Below are positions 7,620-15,677 of a stretch of 34,262 nt of DNA, piece by piece. The notes beneath the pieces are model-generated. The model was given only the letters and a program-made list of their open reading frames with translations. It did no database searches and was not told the DNA's origin. Within the stretch, counting starts at the first letter, position 1; each line of letters starts with the position of its first letter. Made by a program: the position numbers and the translations under genes. The DNA comes from a virus, in IMG/VR virus record IMGVR_UViG_3300034198_010467, positions 1-34,262 of that record, one strand, 5' to 3'.

Positions 7620-8173
7620 TAGTTCGTTCGTTTATCTATGATGATTGCTTGTTTGATTACGTCCTCACGCATAAATTGTTTTTCTTCGGTTGTGAGCGGG
7701 TAGATTTCGCCGTATTTCTCAGTCATGCCTTCAAACTTATCAGAAGCACCTTGATTGGTTGTTCCGTAATAAACGGATTCGCCTACTTTTACAATTTGAA
7801 AACTACGTTCTAAATCACCACTGAATTTAGTTTTCACATTATCAACTTCACGCCCTTGTATTTGTCTGAATCCTGAATAACCCGTAGTTATAAACATGGA
7901 TTTGCGCTCGTTTCCGTTTTTGAACTTACCCTTCTTTTCTTTGCCTTGTTGTTTAAACGCGGCCTTTCTGATGAATGCCGACTTTGAAAAATAAGCCGGG
8001 TCTGTTGAATATTCACCAATCTGCACACCGTCCGAATTCAACCCCAAATCAAACACCCTTTTCTTGTGCATAGCCATTAAATCGGCCATTGTTTCAATAG
8101 CCAATACATCCGGCATTTGTCTGTCAAGATTTTCGGCCATGCCTTCGATTCTACCTATGAACTCCTCCCACAT
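7619..8173 (-). CDS. Putative neck / virion morphogenesis protein (HK97 gp10 / gpG type)
   Basis: A 184-residue basic protein with the pattern of phage virion morphogenesis proteins: an N-terminal helix with conserved M-W-residues, a central segment DGVQIGEYSTDPAYFS, then a Lys-rich linker and a beta domain with SFQIVKVGESVYYG. These proteins join the connector to the tail. It shares one base with the adaptor gene upstream and one with the next gene, so the three are translationally coupled. Confidence 0.6.
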   Translation of the reverse strand: MWEEFIGRIEGMAENLDRQMPDVLAIETMADLMAMHKKRVFDLGLNSDGVQIGEYSTDPAYFSKSAFIRKAAFKQQGKEKKGKFKNGNERKSMFITTGYSGFRQIQGREVDNVKTKFSGDLERSFQIVKVGESVYYGTTNQGASDKFEGMTEKYGEIYPLTTEEKQFMREDVIKQAIIIDKRTN

Positions 8174-9159
8174 TATACATTCGATTTAATTTGTAAACCT
8201 GAGCAGTCCACACATTTACAACCTCCATCCATACGGGTAAGATATTGCCTCATTCCCATCATGGCCTTATCCATGTAGTCACGATATGCCTCAAAACCTG
8301 CGACGGCCTGCGCCTTGATTTCTTCGGCCTTGTAGATGGTCAAATAGTTCATTCGGTTATTCCTCAACAATTCATCATAAGCCATTGCCCCACATAATTC
8401 ATAGGCGGCTTGACCGATTAGCCCATCCGTAGCCATGTCGCATACCACGCTATCCAAATCACATTTCAAAATCATATCAACTTCAATTCCGTAGGTCTCA
8501 TTTGAGTTCAATGTATAGCTTCCACCGCTGTAACTAATACCCTGTGTGAGCAGATAACTTTTATCAGCATTACACCCGCAATTAGGTTTAGCGCTGTAAA
8601 GGCTAATATCAGATGGCAAAGTTACTTGTACTTCAACGCCTTCTAAGACCTTGTTTAGATTCAATGTCGTTATGTTACCCGCTACCAATGAAACCGCTAC
8701 GTTATAAGCCGTCCCAGTTCCAACATCGGTAATTCTCAAAGTCGTATCTATTGTCTGATTTGAGTAGATACGAACACGGGTAACGCACATTTTAAACAAC
8801 CTGCACCACACCTTCACCTTCGATACAACAACCCCGCGCCGGTTACCTACGCCTCCTGTTGTTGCAACCGTTGAAGGCGTGACAAATTCAGACGATTTAT
8901 AAACATCAAATGGGATTGAATTAACCCTATACTCCGAATTAATATAAGCCTTGATGTCGGCGTTCAGTTTCATCATTGCCCGACGTCTTACATCTTGTAA
9001 AAACTTTAACCCGGTTTGTGTGCGTTCATCTGCTGCGTTTGCTGCGAATTGCATAGTAATGCCTGGGTAATCGTTGATGTGGTAACCACTTAAAGGCGTT
9101 ACGTCCGATACCCCCGTGCATGGGTCTTTTATTGCAATGATGTTATCTAAACAAGCCAT
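8173..9159 (-). CDS. Putative head-tail adaptor or minor virion protein, Cys-rich
   Basis: A 328-residue protein directly downstream of the major capsid gene. The central 150 residues are beta-rich; the N-terminal and C-terminal parts are helical, with a cysteine cluster at the end (GGCKCVDCSG) and others in the middle (CGC). Position between capsid and gp10-like gene is where head-tail adaptor genes sit, but the size is larger than usual and there may be an added beta domain. No diagnostic motif was found. Confidence 0.5.
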   Translation of the reverse strand: MACLDNIIAIKDPCTGVSDVTPLSGYHINDYPGITMQFAANAADERTQTGLKFLQDVRRRAMMKLNADIKAYINSEYRVNSIPFDVYKSSEFVTPSTVATTGGVGNRRGVVVSKVKVWCRLFKMCVTRVRIYSNQTIDTTLRITDVGTGTAYNVAVSLVAGNITTLNLNKVLEGVEVQVTLPSDISLYSAKPNCGCNADKSYLLTQGISYSGGSYTLNSNETYGIEVDMILKCDLDSVVCDMATDGLIGQAAYELCGAMAYDELLRNNRMNYLTIYKAEEIKAQAVAGFEAYRDYMDKAMMGMRQYLTRMDGGCKCVDCSGLQIKSNV

Positions 9160-9178
9160 TTATTTTTGTTTTTAAATG

Positions 9179-9207
9179 AAACAGGGCAGGCATAACCCGC
9201 CCTGTTT
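9179..9207 (-). terminator. Hairpin after the major capsid gene
   Basis: AAACAGGGC (9179-9187) pairs perfectly with GCCCTGTTT (9199-9207) around an 11-base loop, five bases after the capsid stop codon. The stem carries an A-run on one side and a U-run on the other; on the minus strand it is followed by CATTTAAA. It could partly terminate transcription, or shield the capsid mRNA 3' end from exonucleases so that more capsid is made than downstream neck proteins. Confidence 0.55.
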
Positions 9208-9212
9208 ACGAA

Positions 9213-10289
9213 TTAACAAGCTGGGTCAGCAAACGGACAAATATCGTATTTGATAATGCCGTTGAAATCTGAGAATTTGCATCCGGTCAGATTCAGGATT
9301 AACCATTTGAATTTAAGGTCAATCTTCCATGTGAACAACTTACAACGTGGGTCATAAACCAAGTCGTAATCAAACAACATGCCTGTTGCAGGGTCTTGCA
9401 AGACCGTATGCATGTAGCTGTCATTGTTTGTGTTAATCAAGTCCATCGGGTCCATGTTTGACCAATCAATCTCACCGTTACGACTTGCAAACAGGCCTGA
9501 ATTCTCAGACCATGTTAACAGGTTCACGATTTGCGGTTGAACTGCAAACACAACCTCATTACCACCGCCCAATGTAGGGGCCGTATTGGTTGCATTGATG
9601 TTGATGTCATAGAATGCCGGAACGTCCAACAAGTTCGCATTGTTAAATCCTTGATCGCTTACACCACCACGATTTGAAGCGTTACGCAAATAGTTTATTT
9701 GACGGTTACCGATTAAAAGCGGCATCGTTGGATAACCCGCGTCTGCAAAATCGTTTTCAATCATGGTGATTGTGTGAGGGTAAGGTTTACCCGTAGCGAA
9801 GTCAACTAACTTTAACAAGCGCGTTGCTGTTGTGCTGTTGATTTCACCCGCGTTTGTGTTCAAACTTGTGATACCGATTAAATCAGCCTCAGCCTTTAAT
9901 TTCTGCATTTGCTGATAAACGGCATGAAACATGTTTTGTTGAACCGTCAAACTACCTAAGTCACGGAAACGAGAAACACCGGTTTTAAACCAAATACTTG
10001 AACGCCCTGTGAATGAATCAAATGATTCACACGTTGGCGCGCCTGTGCCAACAGGGACATCACTACATGCAATTGTTGACGAATCAACAACGGCGTTACA
10101 AACCTCAGACGGGTAAGTGATTGAATACTTTGATTCAAGGCCGTTTTGCTGAAGCATCTGCGCCTGAACTTGAGCGCCGTTTTGAGCGGAGAAAGCCGCG
10201 TCGATTAGACCCGTTTGGGCCTGAAAACCTCTGTTTTGATAGAGGTCGAAAATCCCTTTCTGTACGTTAGGGGTGCAATTATTAGACAT
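9213..10289 (-). CDS. Major capsid protein
   Basis: A 358-residue protein placed directly after the scaffold gene and before the adaptor, where the major head protein is expected. Fold clues are a helical N-terminus, a long helix near residues 120-140 (VYQQMQKLKAEADLIG) and a mixed sheet with GYPTMPLLIGNRQINYL, all as in HK97-like shells. There is no separate protease gene in the cluster. It contains about eight cysteines, many near the ends (SNNC, ADPAC). It has its own structured leader (10301-10407) and a hairpin just after its stop, suggesting that its mRNA level is set apart from its neighbours. Confidence 0.75.
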   Translation of the reverse strand: MSNNCTPNVQKGIFDLYQNRGFQAQTGLIDAAFSAQNGAQVQAQMLQQNGLESKYSITYPSEVCNAVVDSSTIACSDVPVGTGAPTCESFDSFTGRSSIWFKTGVSRFRDLGSLTVQQNMFHAVYQQMQKLKAEADLIGITSLNTNAGEINSTTATRLLKLVDFATGKPYPHTITMIENDFADAGYPTMPLLIGNRQINYLRNASNRGGVSDQGFNNANLLDVPAFYDININATNTAPTLGGGNEVVFAVQPQIVNLLTWSENSGLFASRNGEIDWSNMDPMDLINTNNDSYMHTVLQDPATGMLFDYDLVYDPRCKLFTWKIDLKFKWLILNLTGCKFSDFNGIIKYDICPFADPAC

Positions 10290-10300
10290 TGTTTTTTAGT

Positions 10301-10340
10301 TTTGAAGTGAACAATTATAAATCTTTTGTTCCACTTCAAA
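10301..10340 (-). promoter_or_regulatory. Stem-loop in the major capsid mRNA leader
   Basis: TTTGAAGTGAAC (10301-10312) pairs with GTTCCACTTCAAA (10328-10340), 12 pairs with one bulged base, around a 15-base AT-rich loop. It ends 11 bases before the capsid start codon on the minus strand. A strong hairpin here may stabilise the mRNA or act as an operator. No TAnnTTTG promoter was found between scaffold and capsid. Confidence 0.6.
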
Positions 10341-10352
10341 GGCAGGAACCGC

Positions 10353-10407
10353 CAACATTTTTAATACTTGTGGGTGTTTATTAGGTACTCCCACGCACCA
10401 AATGTTG
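10353..10407 (-). promoter_or_regulatory. Nested stem-loop between scaffold and capsid genes
   Basis: CAACATTT (10353-10360) pairs with AAATGTTG (10400-10407). Inside the loop GTGGG (10370-10374) pairs with CCCAC (10390-10394). It lies immediately upstream of the capsid leader hairpin. It could be an attenuator or processing site between scaffold and capsid. No U-tract follows. Confidence 0.5.
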
Positions 10408-10453
10408 TTTGTTCTATGTGCCGTAACCAAACGGCGGGTTGCAAGTGTCTTTC

Positions 10454-11314
10454 TTAACCAGCGCTTACCGCTGACATTACCTCAGCTAATGTTCCGGCTG
10501 ATTTCGCAGCGGCGGCCATTGGCTTTTGTTCTGTTGTTGTTTGAATGTTTACCTTTTCATTGCCCGCTGATTTCTTCGCCGGAAGTTCGTTTTCACGGGC
10601 AATATCGGCCACAAGCGCATCAAAGGTGTATAATTCTGTTCCTGATTTCTTCAATGGTGTTTCCGGGTTCTTGATGTCGTACAGGCTCAATCTGCCATCG
10701 TTACCTGCCTTGATTACGGCACGTGCTTTTAGTTCTGAACGAATCAATTTAGCTGCCGCCGTTGGGTTTAGGCTTGTAATTGCAGAAACGGCACGGGATA
10801 ACTCAGAATCCAAAGTACGGTCGGTTTCAATCTCTGAAATACGGGCGTTTAAACGCTGTTCGTATTCTGAATCTTTGGCCTCAAGTTGTTCCTTTAATGT
10901 GTTTTTCTCTGCATTGGCAGCGTCCAACATTTGGCGTAATTCAGCACTTTCTTTCGGCGATAACTGCTCAATTGCTTTGGCATGAATGGAGGCAATAACG
11001 GCGTCAAATGTTTGGCCCTGATTTTCGGGGTTAGATAAAATCTTGTCTATTTCGCCAGATGTCAACAGGTTACCAAATTGCTTGTTAAACTTTTGTACCA
11101 TTTCTTTGAAGTACTTACCCTTCATTGATTTGCGTTCATCACTCATCTTTTCGCTGAATTCAGACTCCAAAAAAGGACGGGCATAGGTTTGCGACTTAGA
11201 TAACAAGTCCTGAACGGTATCATCATCTTCGGCGTCCGCTGCCGTTAATTTGGCAATGAGTTCATCACTTGGGGCGATTCCTAAATTTTGTAGATACTTT
11301 TTTAAGGTTAACAT
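10454..11314 (-). CDS. Capsid scaffolding protein
   Basis: A 286-residue hydrophilic protein with long charged helices (about residues 95-190, including KESAELRQMLDAANAEKNTLKEQL, coiled-coil type), a short beta region near 200-230 and a low-complexity Ala/Ser C-terminus (AAAAKSAGTLAEVMSAVSAG). This is the usual shape of scaffolds that guide capsid assembly, and the position directly before the major capsid gene fits. There is no protease motif, so the scaffold is probably expelled or degraded by another enzyme. Confidence 0.75.
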   Translation of the reverse strand: MLTLKKYLQNLGIAPSDELIAKLTAADAEDDDTVQDLLSKSQTYARPFLESEFSEKMSDERKSMKGKYFKEMVQKFNKQFGNLLTSGEIDKILSNPENQGQTFDAVIASIHAKAIEQLSPKESAELRQMLDAANAEKNTLKEQLEAKDSEYEQRLNARISEIETDRTLDSELSRAVSAITSLNPTAAAKLIRSELKARAVIKAGNDGRLSLYDIKNPETPLKKSGTELYTFDALVADIARENELPAKKSAGNEKVNIQTTTEQKPMAAAAKSAGTLAEVMSAVSAG

Positions 11315-11357
11315 GTTTTGCAGGTTTGGTTTTTATAGGTTTGAAAAGAATGTATAG

Positions 11358-11591
11358 TTATTTTTTTTTATGTTCAACGACAATATCCCATTTGCCGGAC
11401 TTCTCATAAATAGGCCATTGTGTTTGATGGATTGTAACCGGTTCGCCTCCTGTTTTCAAAGAGATGATAACATAGCCGGGTTTTACTTGTGGGCTTTGCA
11501 CGATTGCAGGAATCGTTACATCCACTTCGGGCATGAGTTCGGCGGGTTGTTCCTGCTCCATTGGTTCCATATCTTTATCTTTTTTTGCCAT
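11358..11591 (-). CDS. Small protein upstream of the scaffold gene
   Basis: A 77-residue protein with an acidic Met/Glu/Pro-rich N-terminal arm (residues 7-30) followed by a short beta domain and a Lys-rich end. No family was recognised. Its C-terminal part (PGYVIISLKTGGEPVTIHQTQWP) recalls head-associated beta proteins. It lies three bases after the stop of the next small gene and just before the scaffold gene, so a role in head assembly is likely but unproven. Confidence 0.55.
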   Translation of the reverse strand: MAKKDKDMEPMEQEQPAELMPEVDVTIPAIVQSPQVKPGYVIISLKTGGEPVTIHQTQWPIYEKSGKWDIVVEHKKK

Positions 11592-11594
11592 AGA

Positions 11595-11909
11595 TTAGTT
11601 ATTTTCTTCAACAATTTCAACGCGGTTTGGGTATTCCTTAACTTGTTGACGCGCCATCTTTATATCGATTGGCCCCGCAATGATTCTTTTGGTTAATTTG
11701 GATTTGATATAAACGCCTTGAGCCTTTAATATACCCGAAGCAGGCGCGGTGTGAGCCTGAACCGTAACGCCTTGAGTATTGTCCTCAACGGGTTCGATAA
11801 TGGTTTCAATAAGAGTCGGTTCTGCTGATGTTGTTTCAACGATTTCAACTGCTTCTGCTGATTGTTCTTCGATTAGTTCAGGTGTTTTCTTTCGGGTTGC
11901 TTTAGACAT
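11595..11909 (-). CDS. Small acidic protein in the head gene block
   Basis: A 104-residue protein with a low-complexity acidic half (residues 10-50, Glu/Thr/Ala/Val-rich) and a basic C-terminal half containing a short helix (KMARQQVKEYPNRVEIV). It resembles its downstream neighbour in layout (acidic arm then compact C-terminal piece), so the two may be diverged copies. No known family was recognised. Confidence 0.5.
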   Translation of the reverse strand: MSKATRKKTPELIEEQSAEAVEIVETTSAEPTLIETIIEPVEDNTQGVTVQAHTAPASGILKAQGVYIKSKLTKRIIAGPIDIKMARQQVKEYPNRVEIVEENN

Positions 11910-11953
11910 TGCCTACAAAGTTTTTACAAAGTTATAATATTTTTAAATATCTA

Positions 11954-12817
11954 CTAAGTTTTTTTTGATGGGATGGCAGTATGTGTGCAATTGAACCCAC
12001 CGCGTTTTGCCATGAAGTTTTCCACCGTTGTATTCGGCATCATTCCCGACCATTTATGACCCATCGGGAATTCCCGTTTTGCCTTCTCGAACTTGTAGGC
12101 GTTTCTGATTTCTTCGGATAGTTTGTCACGCGGTATTTTTCCATTGAGTTCACGCACCCACCGCCAACATTGACCCCTGCTATCTGTTTGCGTTCCACCG
12201 ACGTAAAGAACGGTATTGTATCCTGTTTCATTTGCAAGGCTTTGCATCTGTTGGCCTTGAAGTTGTGAAACGCTATCACGCGCCGTTTGGGTGATGTACG
12301 ACTTTAGTTTGCCTGATGAATCATCGCCGGATTTGATAAATTCGGTTAATCGTTTCTTTGCCCCGTCTATGCTTTCGCCGTAACTTATGGCGTTATCAAG
12401 TATCTGTAATATTTGGCGCTTAAAACTTTCGTTTATGCCGGAGTTCATTAGCGTTTCTGCGGTCTGCGCCTTCCATTTCTTTTCAATCTTTGATAACGGT
12501 AACTTCTGGTGCGAATATCCGACGGCCTCCAAAATGCCGCTTGTGTTGATTGTGATTTTGCCCAAATCATTGATAAATACTTCTGCTGTTTTATTATAAC
12601 CGCCCGTTTTTAGGCCGGTATTGATAGCGTCCTCAAACCTGAGTAATTGCTCGGCTGTTAATATCCCGTTTGAAAAGTTACCGCCTGTGGTATCAATGGT
12701 ATCCATCTCTTTGAAAATGGACTCCAATATAGCTCGTTCAACTTCAGGCATCTTCTTTAGGATTGAATCAATCAATTCCTGTTTTAATGCTTCGTTTCTG
12801 CTAATTATTTTATTCAT
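11954..12817 (-). CDS. Minor head / head morphogenesis protein (Mu gpF-like)
   Basis: A 287-residue protein whose C-terminal half (about 150-285) resembles the Mu F / SPP1 gp7 head morphogenesis domain: a helix with TQTARDSVSQLQGQQM, a Trp/Arg core (GQCWRWVRELNGK) and a closing RGGFNCTH motif. These proteins bind the portal and are packed in the procapsid. It overlaps the portal gene by eight bases, the usual arrangement for this pair. The N-terminal half is helical. Confidence 0.75.
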   Translation of the reverse strand: MNKIISRNEALKQELIDSILKKMPEVERAILESIFKEMDTIDTTGGNFSNGILTAEQLLRFEDAINTGLKTGGYNKTAEVFINDLGKITINTSGILEAVGYSHQKLPLSKIEKKWKAQTAETLMNSGINESFKRQILQILDNAISYGESIDGAKKRLTEFIKSGDDSSGKLKSYITQTARDSVSQLQGQQMQSLANETGYNTVLYVGGTQTDSRGQCWRWVRELNGKIPRDKLSEEIRNAYKFEKAKREFPMGHKWSGMMPNTTVENFMAKRGGFNCTHTAIPSKKT

Positions 12818-14447
12818 AAATTCCGGTTGGAACCATACCCATAGCGCGTTGTGTTACCTCTGTAATCAATGTGTTTACATCGGCCTCAATGAATGCTTTT
12901 TGCCCTTTTTCGTAGGCTATGTTTTTTAAAATCATATAGCCTTTTTCGTGGATAGTTTTATCCATAGCGGTAAACACCCCCGAAAGTAGTTTAGACCTCA
13001 ATGCATTGCCTGAAACGCCGTATAAGGGGTCAACGTAATACAGCACATCATTTATTCGTATGCTTACGGGATCGTCACGGAACACCTTTGAATTGACCAT
13101 GAAACACATCTCAGATAGAATCATGCCGTCATCTGTTTTGCCCTGAACGGCTGCGAATTCGTTTACCAAATCCGAATCAGACATTAAGTCAAATTGCTTA
13201 GGTCTGATTAAATAAACTTCTTGAGGTGTGTATCCCGTTGTAGTGTAATTGATGTAAGCCGTTATGAACTTTAAACCGTATTCGATTTGATTGAACAAAA
13301 AGTTTGATAACGATAAAAGGAAATAATATTGGTCTTTTCTATCTTCTTTTTTCGCCTCACCACTTTCAGTAGCATTGATTTTTTTACTCAGGAACAAAGC
13401 CTTTTCGGCGCGTTCATAAAAGACCTGCCAACGGTCAAGATGATATTGAGGTATGCCGACGTCCGGCGTGTGGAATTTAACAACGTCGTACATTTGACCG
13501 CCGTTTTTCGCCAACTTTTCCTCAGACATTGTGTAATTGTCGCCGGGATTTACTGATATAGTCCCGCGTCCGTCGCATGAATCGCACATGCCGACCTTAT
13601 TATTCAACGGATTATCTTTATCCTCAATCGTTTTATGGCCTGTGCCAAAGCACGTAGGGCATGCAGGCAATACTACCTGTTTAATCGGGTAGCTATAATG
13701 CTTTGTCATGGCTTCGTCATCGTTCATATTGCGAACAAGATTTTCAGCCCAAATAACAAAGGGTTGCATGAATGCGTTATCGGTGTTCCAAAAAGGAATC
13801 AAACCGAAATTATGAGTAGTCTGAATGCCGGACAAAACAAATATTTGTTCCGTAGCATTCAGATAAATGATTTCTTTTTTGTATTTAAAAACAACTGATT
13901 CTTCGTCAAGTTGTATGATGTCCTCACACTTGATAAAAACCATTTTCGGTTTTATCTCTGTGCTGTCATCTTTTTCGAGGTTGTCCGATTCGATAACCGC
14001 TGTGTAACCCGTTGGATTGTTTAAGTAGAATTCGAGCGCTTCCATTGCCATGATTCGCAGGAATTCATTTGTAACGTATTGACCGCTTGGGTCATCAACG
14101 GAAATGCTAAAGTTATTGGGTTGTAATATAGAACCCTTAGACATTTCTAAGAATCGGTCAAACAATTCCTTCCCGATTGGAGCATAAACTGACCGCCTCC
14201 AATTGTGATGCTCGTCGTTTTCGTTTGGGTGTCTGTTAAGCAGTCTATACTTAAACACCTCATCATAACGGGTGTCGTATGTCTCAGGCTTAATGCGCAT
14301 TCCGTTCAATACGAAATCGGGGCGCGCTCCTGTTGAATGCACCTGAACTGCTAAGGAGGTATCCACCCGCTGAACGAATCCAGCGGGTAGAAAATCCTTG
14401 TGTTTTTTGTTGGCTTTATAAAGCCTTTGGAATTCTTGGAATTGCAT
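12810..14447 (-). CDS. Portal protein with DnaJ-type zinc-finger insert
   Basis: A 545-residue protein that forms the ring through which DNA enters and leaves the head. The call rests on its size, its adjacency to the Mu gpF-like gene, the helical tail with RAEKALFLSKKINA and the wing-like beta segments. Residues 263-270 (CPTCFGTG) and 288-295 (CDSCDGRG) make a two-knuckle CxxCxGxG pair like the DnaJ zinc domain, expected to bind one zinc ion. Most portals I know lack this, so it is a notable insertion. The C-terminus runs on as far as the minor head gene and overlaps it. Confidence 0.8.
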   Translation of the reverse strand: MQFQEFQRLYKANKKHKDFLPAGFVQRVDTSLAVQVHSTGARPDFVLNGMRIKPETYDTRYDEVFKYRLLNRHPNENDEHHNWRRSVYAPIGKELFDRFLEMSKGSILQPNNFSISVDDPSGQYVTNEFLRIMAMEALEFYLNNPTGYTAVIESDNLEKDDSTEIKPKMVFIKCEDIIQLDEESVVFKYKKEIIYLNATEQIFVLSGIQTTHNFGLIPFWNTDNAFMQPFVIWAENLVRNMNDDEAMTKHYSYPIKQVVLPACPTCFGTGHKTIEDKDNPLNNKVGMCDSCDGRGTISVNPGDNYTMSEEKLAKNGGQMYDVVKFHTPDVGIPQYHLDRWQVFYERAEKALFLSKKINATESGEAKKEDRKDQYYFLLSLSNFLFNQIEYGLKFITAYINYTTTGYTPQEVYLIRPKQFDLMSDSDLVNEFAAVQGKTDDGMILSEMCFMVNSKVFRDDPVSIRINDVLYYVDPLYGVSGNALRSKLLSGVFTAMDKTIHEKGYMILKNIAYEKGQKAFIEADVNTLITEVTQRAMGMVPTGIYE

Positions 14448-14459
14448 CCAAATTTGTTT

Positions 14460-14933
14460 TTAGTCCTGTGTAATTACTTCGGCCTCAACGCGGGTGCTTT
14501 GTGTGCCGGTTCCGACACATGCAACGCGCAAATATAACACCCTACCCCAATTAGATAATACCGTTGGAGTCGGATTTAATGACCAAATGAAGTAAGCAGG
14601 TGCAGCACTTGTTACCTGTAATGTATCGCATTGAATGCCTGTTGTTCCGGCTGTTCCATAGAAATTAACCCAATCAGTACCGTTAAATGACCCTTGAAGA
14701 ATTGCTTTGAAAGTTGATGTGCCTGAAATGTTGGTCGTTTTCAATGCCACACGATAACGTCCTGATTTACCTGCATTGATTACACCTTTTTGAGTGGTCA
14801 AATAAGTAGTACCGGCATTTGTTACGGTATCAAACAATGTGTGTGAGCCGTATAACTTAGTCTGTGCATTTGCTTTTTGGTTGCAAGCCGTGAAGCATAA
14901 CACGGTGATAATAAAGAAAAATAATTTTTTCAT
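14460..14933 (-). CDS. Predicted lipoprotein or secreted protein inside the structural operon
   Basis: A 157-residue protein with a lipoprotein signal peptide: basic MKK, a hydrophobic core (residues 4-15) and a lipobox FTAC with Cys17. An alternative cut after KANA (residues 20-23) cannot be excluded. The mature part is a Thr/Ser/Gly-rich beta domain (GTDWVNFYGT, RVALKTT) similar in style to virion beta proteins. It sits 12 bases before the portal gene. Phage lipoproteins can block receptors or DNA entry by a second phage (superinfection exclusion); that is an inference. Confidence 0.65.
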   Translation of the reverse strand: MKKLFFFIITVLCFTACNQKANAQTKLYGSHTLFDTVTNAGTTYLTTQKGVINAGKSGRYRVALKTTNISGTSTFKAILQGSFNGTDWVNFYGTAGTTGIQCDTLQVTSAAPAYFIWSLNPTPTVLSNWGRVLYLRVACVGTGTQSTRVEAEVITQD

Positions 14934-14970
14934 TTTTGTTTTGTTTTTTGTTTTTGATTGTTTAAAATAA

Positions 14971-15633
14971 TTAATTAGCGCGGTACATCCATGCCAAACC
15001 TAATGAGTCGGTCGGGTCTGCTTGAAGCAAATCCAGATACGGCAACTTCATTGTAGCGATTGGGTCACCTGTGAAATTGATATTCATAGATTTAAATTCA
15101 ACGACTTGGCCTTCCACTTCAATATCTTGACCGTACCAATGATTCACGTCATAAGACATGAACTCACTATTTACGTTCAAAAATAAGTAGATACGACCAT
15201 CCGCAGTAATCCAACCTCTGTATTTTGTTGCTGCGTTTTGCAGTTCGTCAACAAACACGGTTCGGTCATGGAATGGTGATGCTGAACCCGCTGGGTTTAC
15301 ATCCGTAGCGGTGTAGTCACGAGCGGTTAATGTTCGGCCTGTTGTGATTGTCTTAGCAGGACTGCGCCGGCTACGATATTGTTTAGTCGTAGTCGTTGGG
15401 TCACTCCATGAGAACTCAGCAAGTTCAAACGTGGCACTGATATTGCCAATAGATACAAGCGCTTCAAACGCAGTAGCTAAAGCCAAATCATCATAAACGC
15501 CCGTCGGAAACGTAGTGTTACATGTAGCAGTAATTAAACGCACAGGAATTTCCGAACGCTGATAAATATCGCATTGGTCTGTGGTTGTGAGTGTGAAAGT
15601 ATCTACACACGCACTATTACAAGTTGATAGCAT
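14971..15633 (-). CDS. Putative tail tube or tail structural protein
   Basis: A 220-residue protein with a Cys-rich N-terminus (CNSACVDTFT) followed by beta strands, a charged loop (QYRSRRSPAKTITTGRT) and a C-terminal sheet with DIEVEGQVVEFKSMNINF. Size, beta content and position directly after the tail tip genes suit a tail tube protein or a baseplate-proximal tail protein. No specific motif was seen, so the call is positional. Confidence 0.45.
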   Translation of the reverse strand: MLSTCNSACVDTFTLTTTDQCDIYQRSEIPVRLITATCNTTFPTGVYDDLALATAFEALVSIGNISATFELAEFSWSDPTTTTKQYRSRRSPAKTITTGRTLTARDYTATDVNPAGSASPFHDRTVFVDELQNAATKYRGWITADGRIYLFLNVNSEFMSYDVNHWYGQDIEVEGQVVEFKSMNINFTGDPIATMKLPYLDLLQADPTDSLGLAWMYRAN

Positions 15634-15677
15634 TTGCTTATGTTTTTTGTTTTGTTATTAAATGGCTTGCAACCTGG

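Noticed and set aside
12040-12279. Minus-strand frame inside the minor head gene
   Set aside because: It is an off-frame shadow of a well-supported gene.
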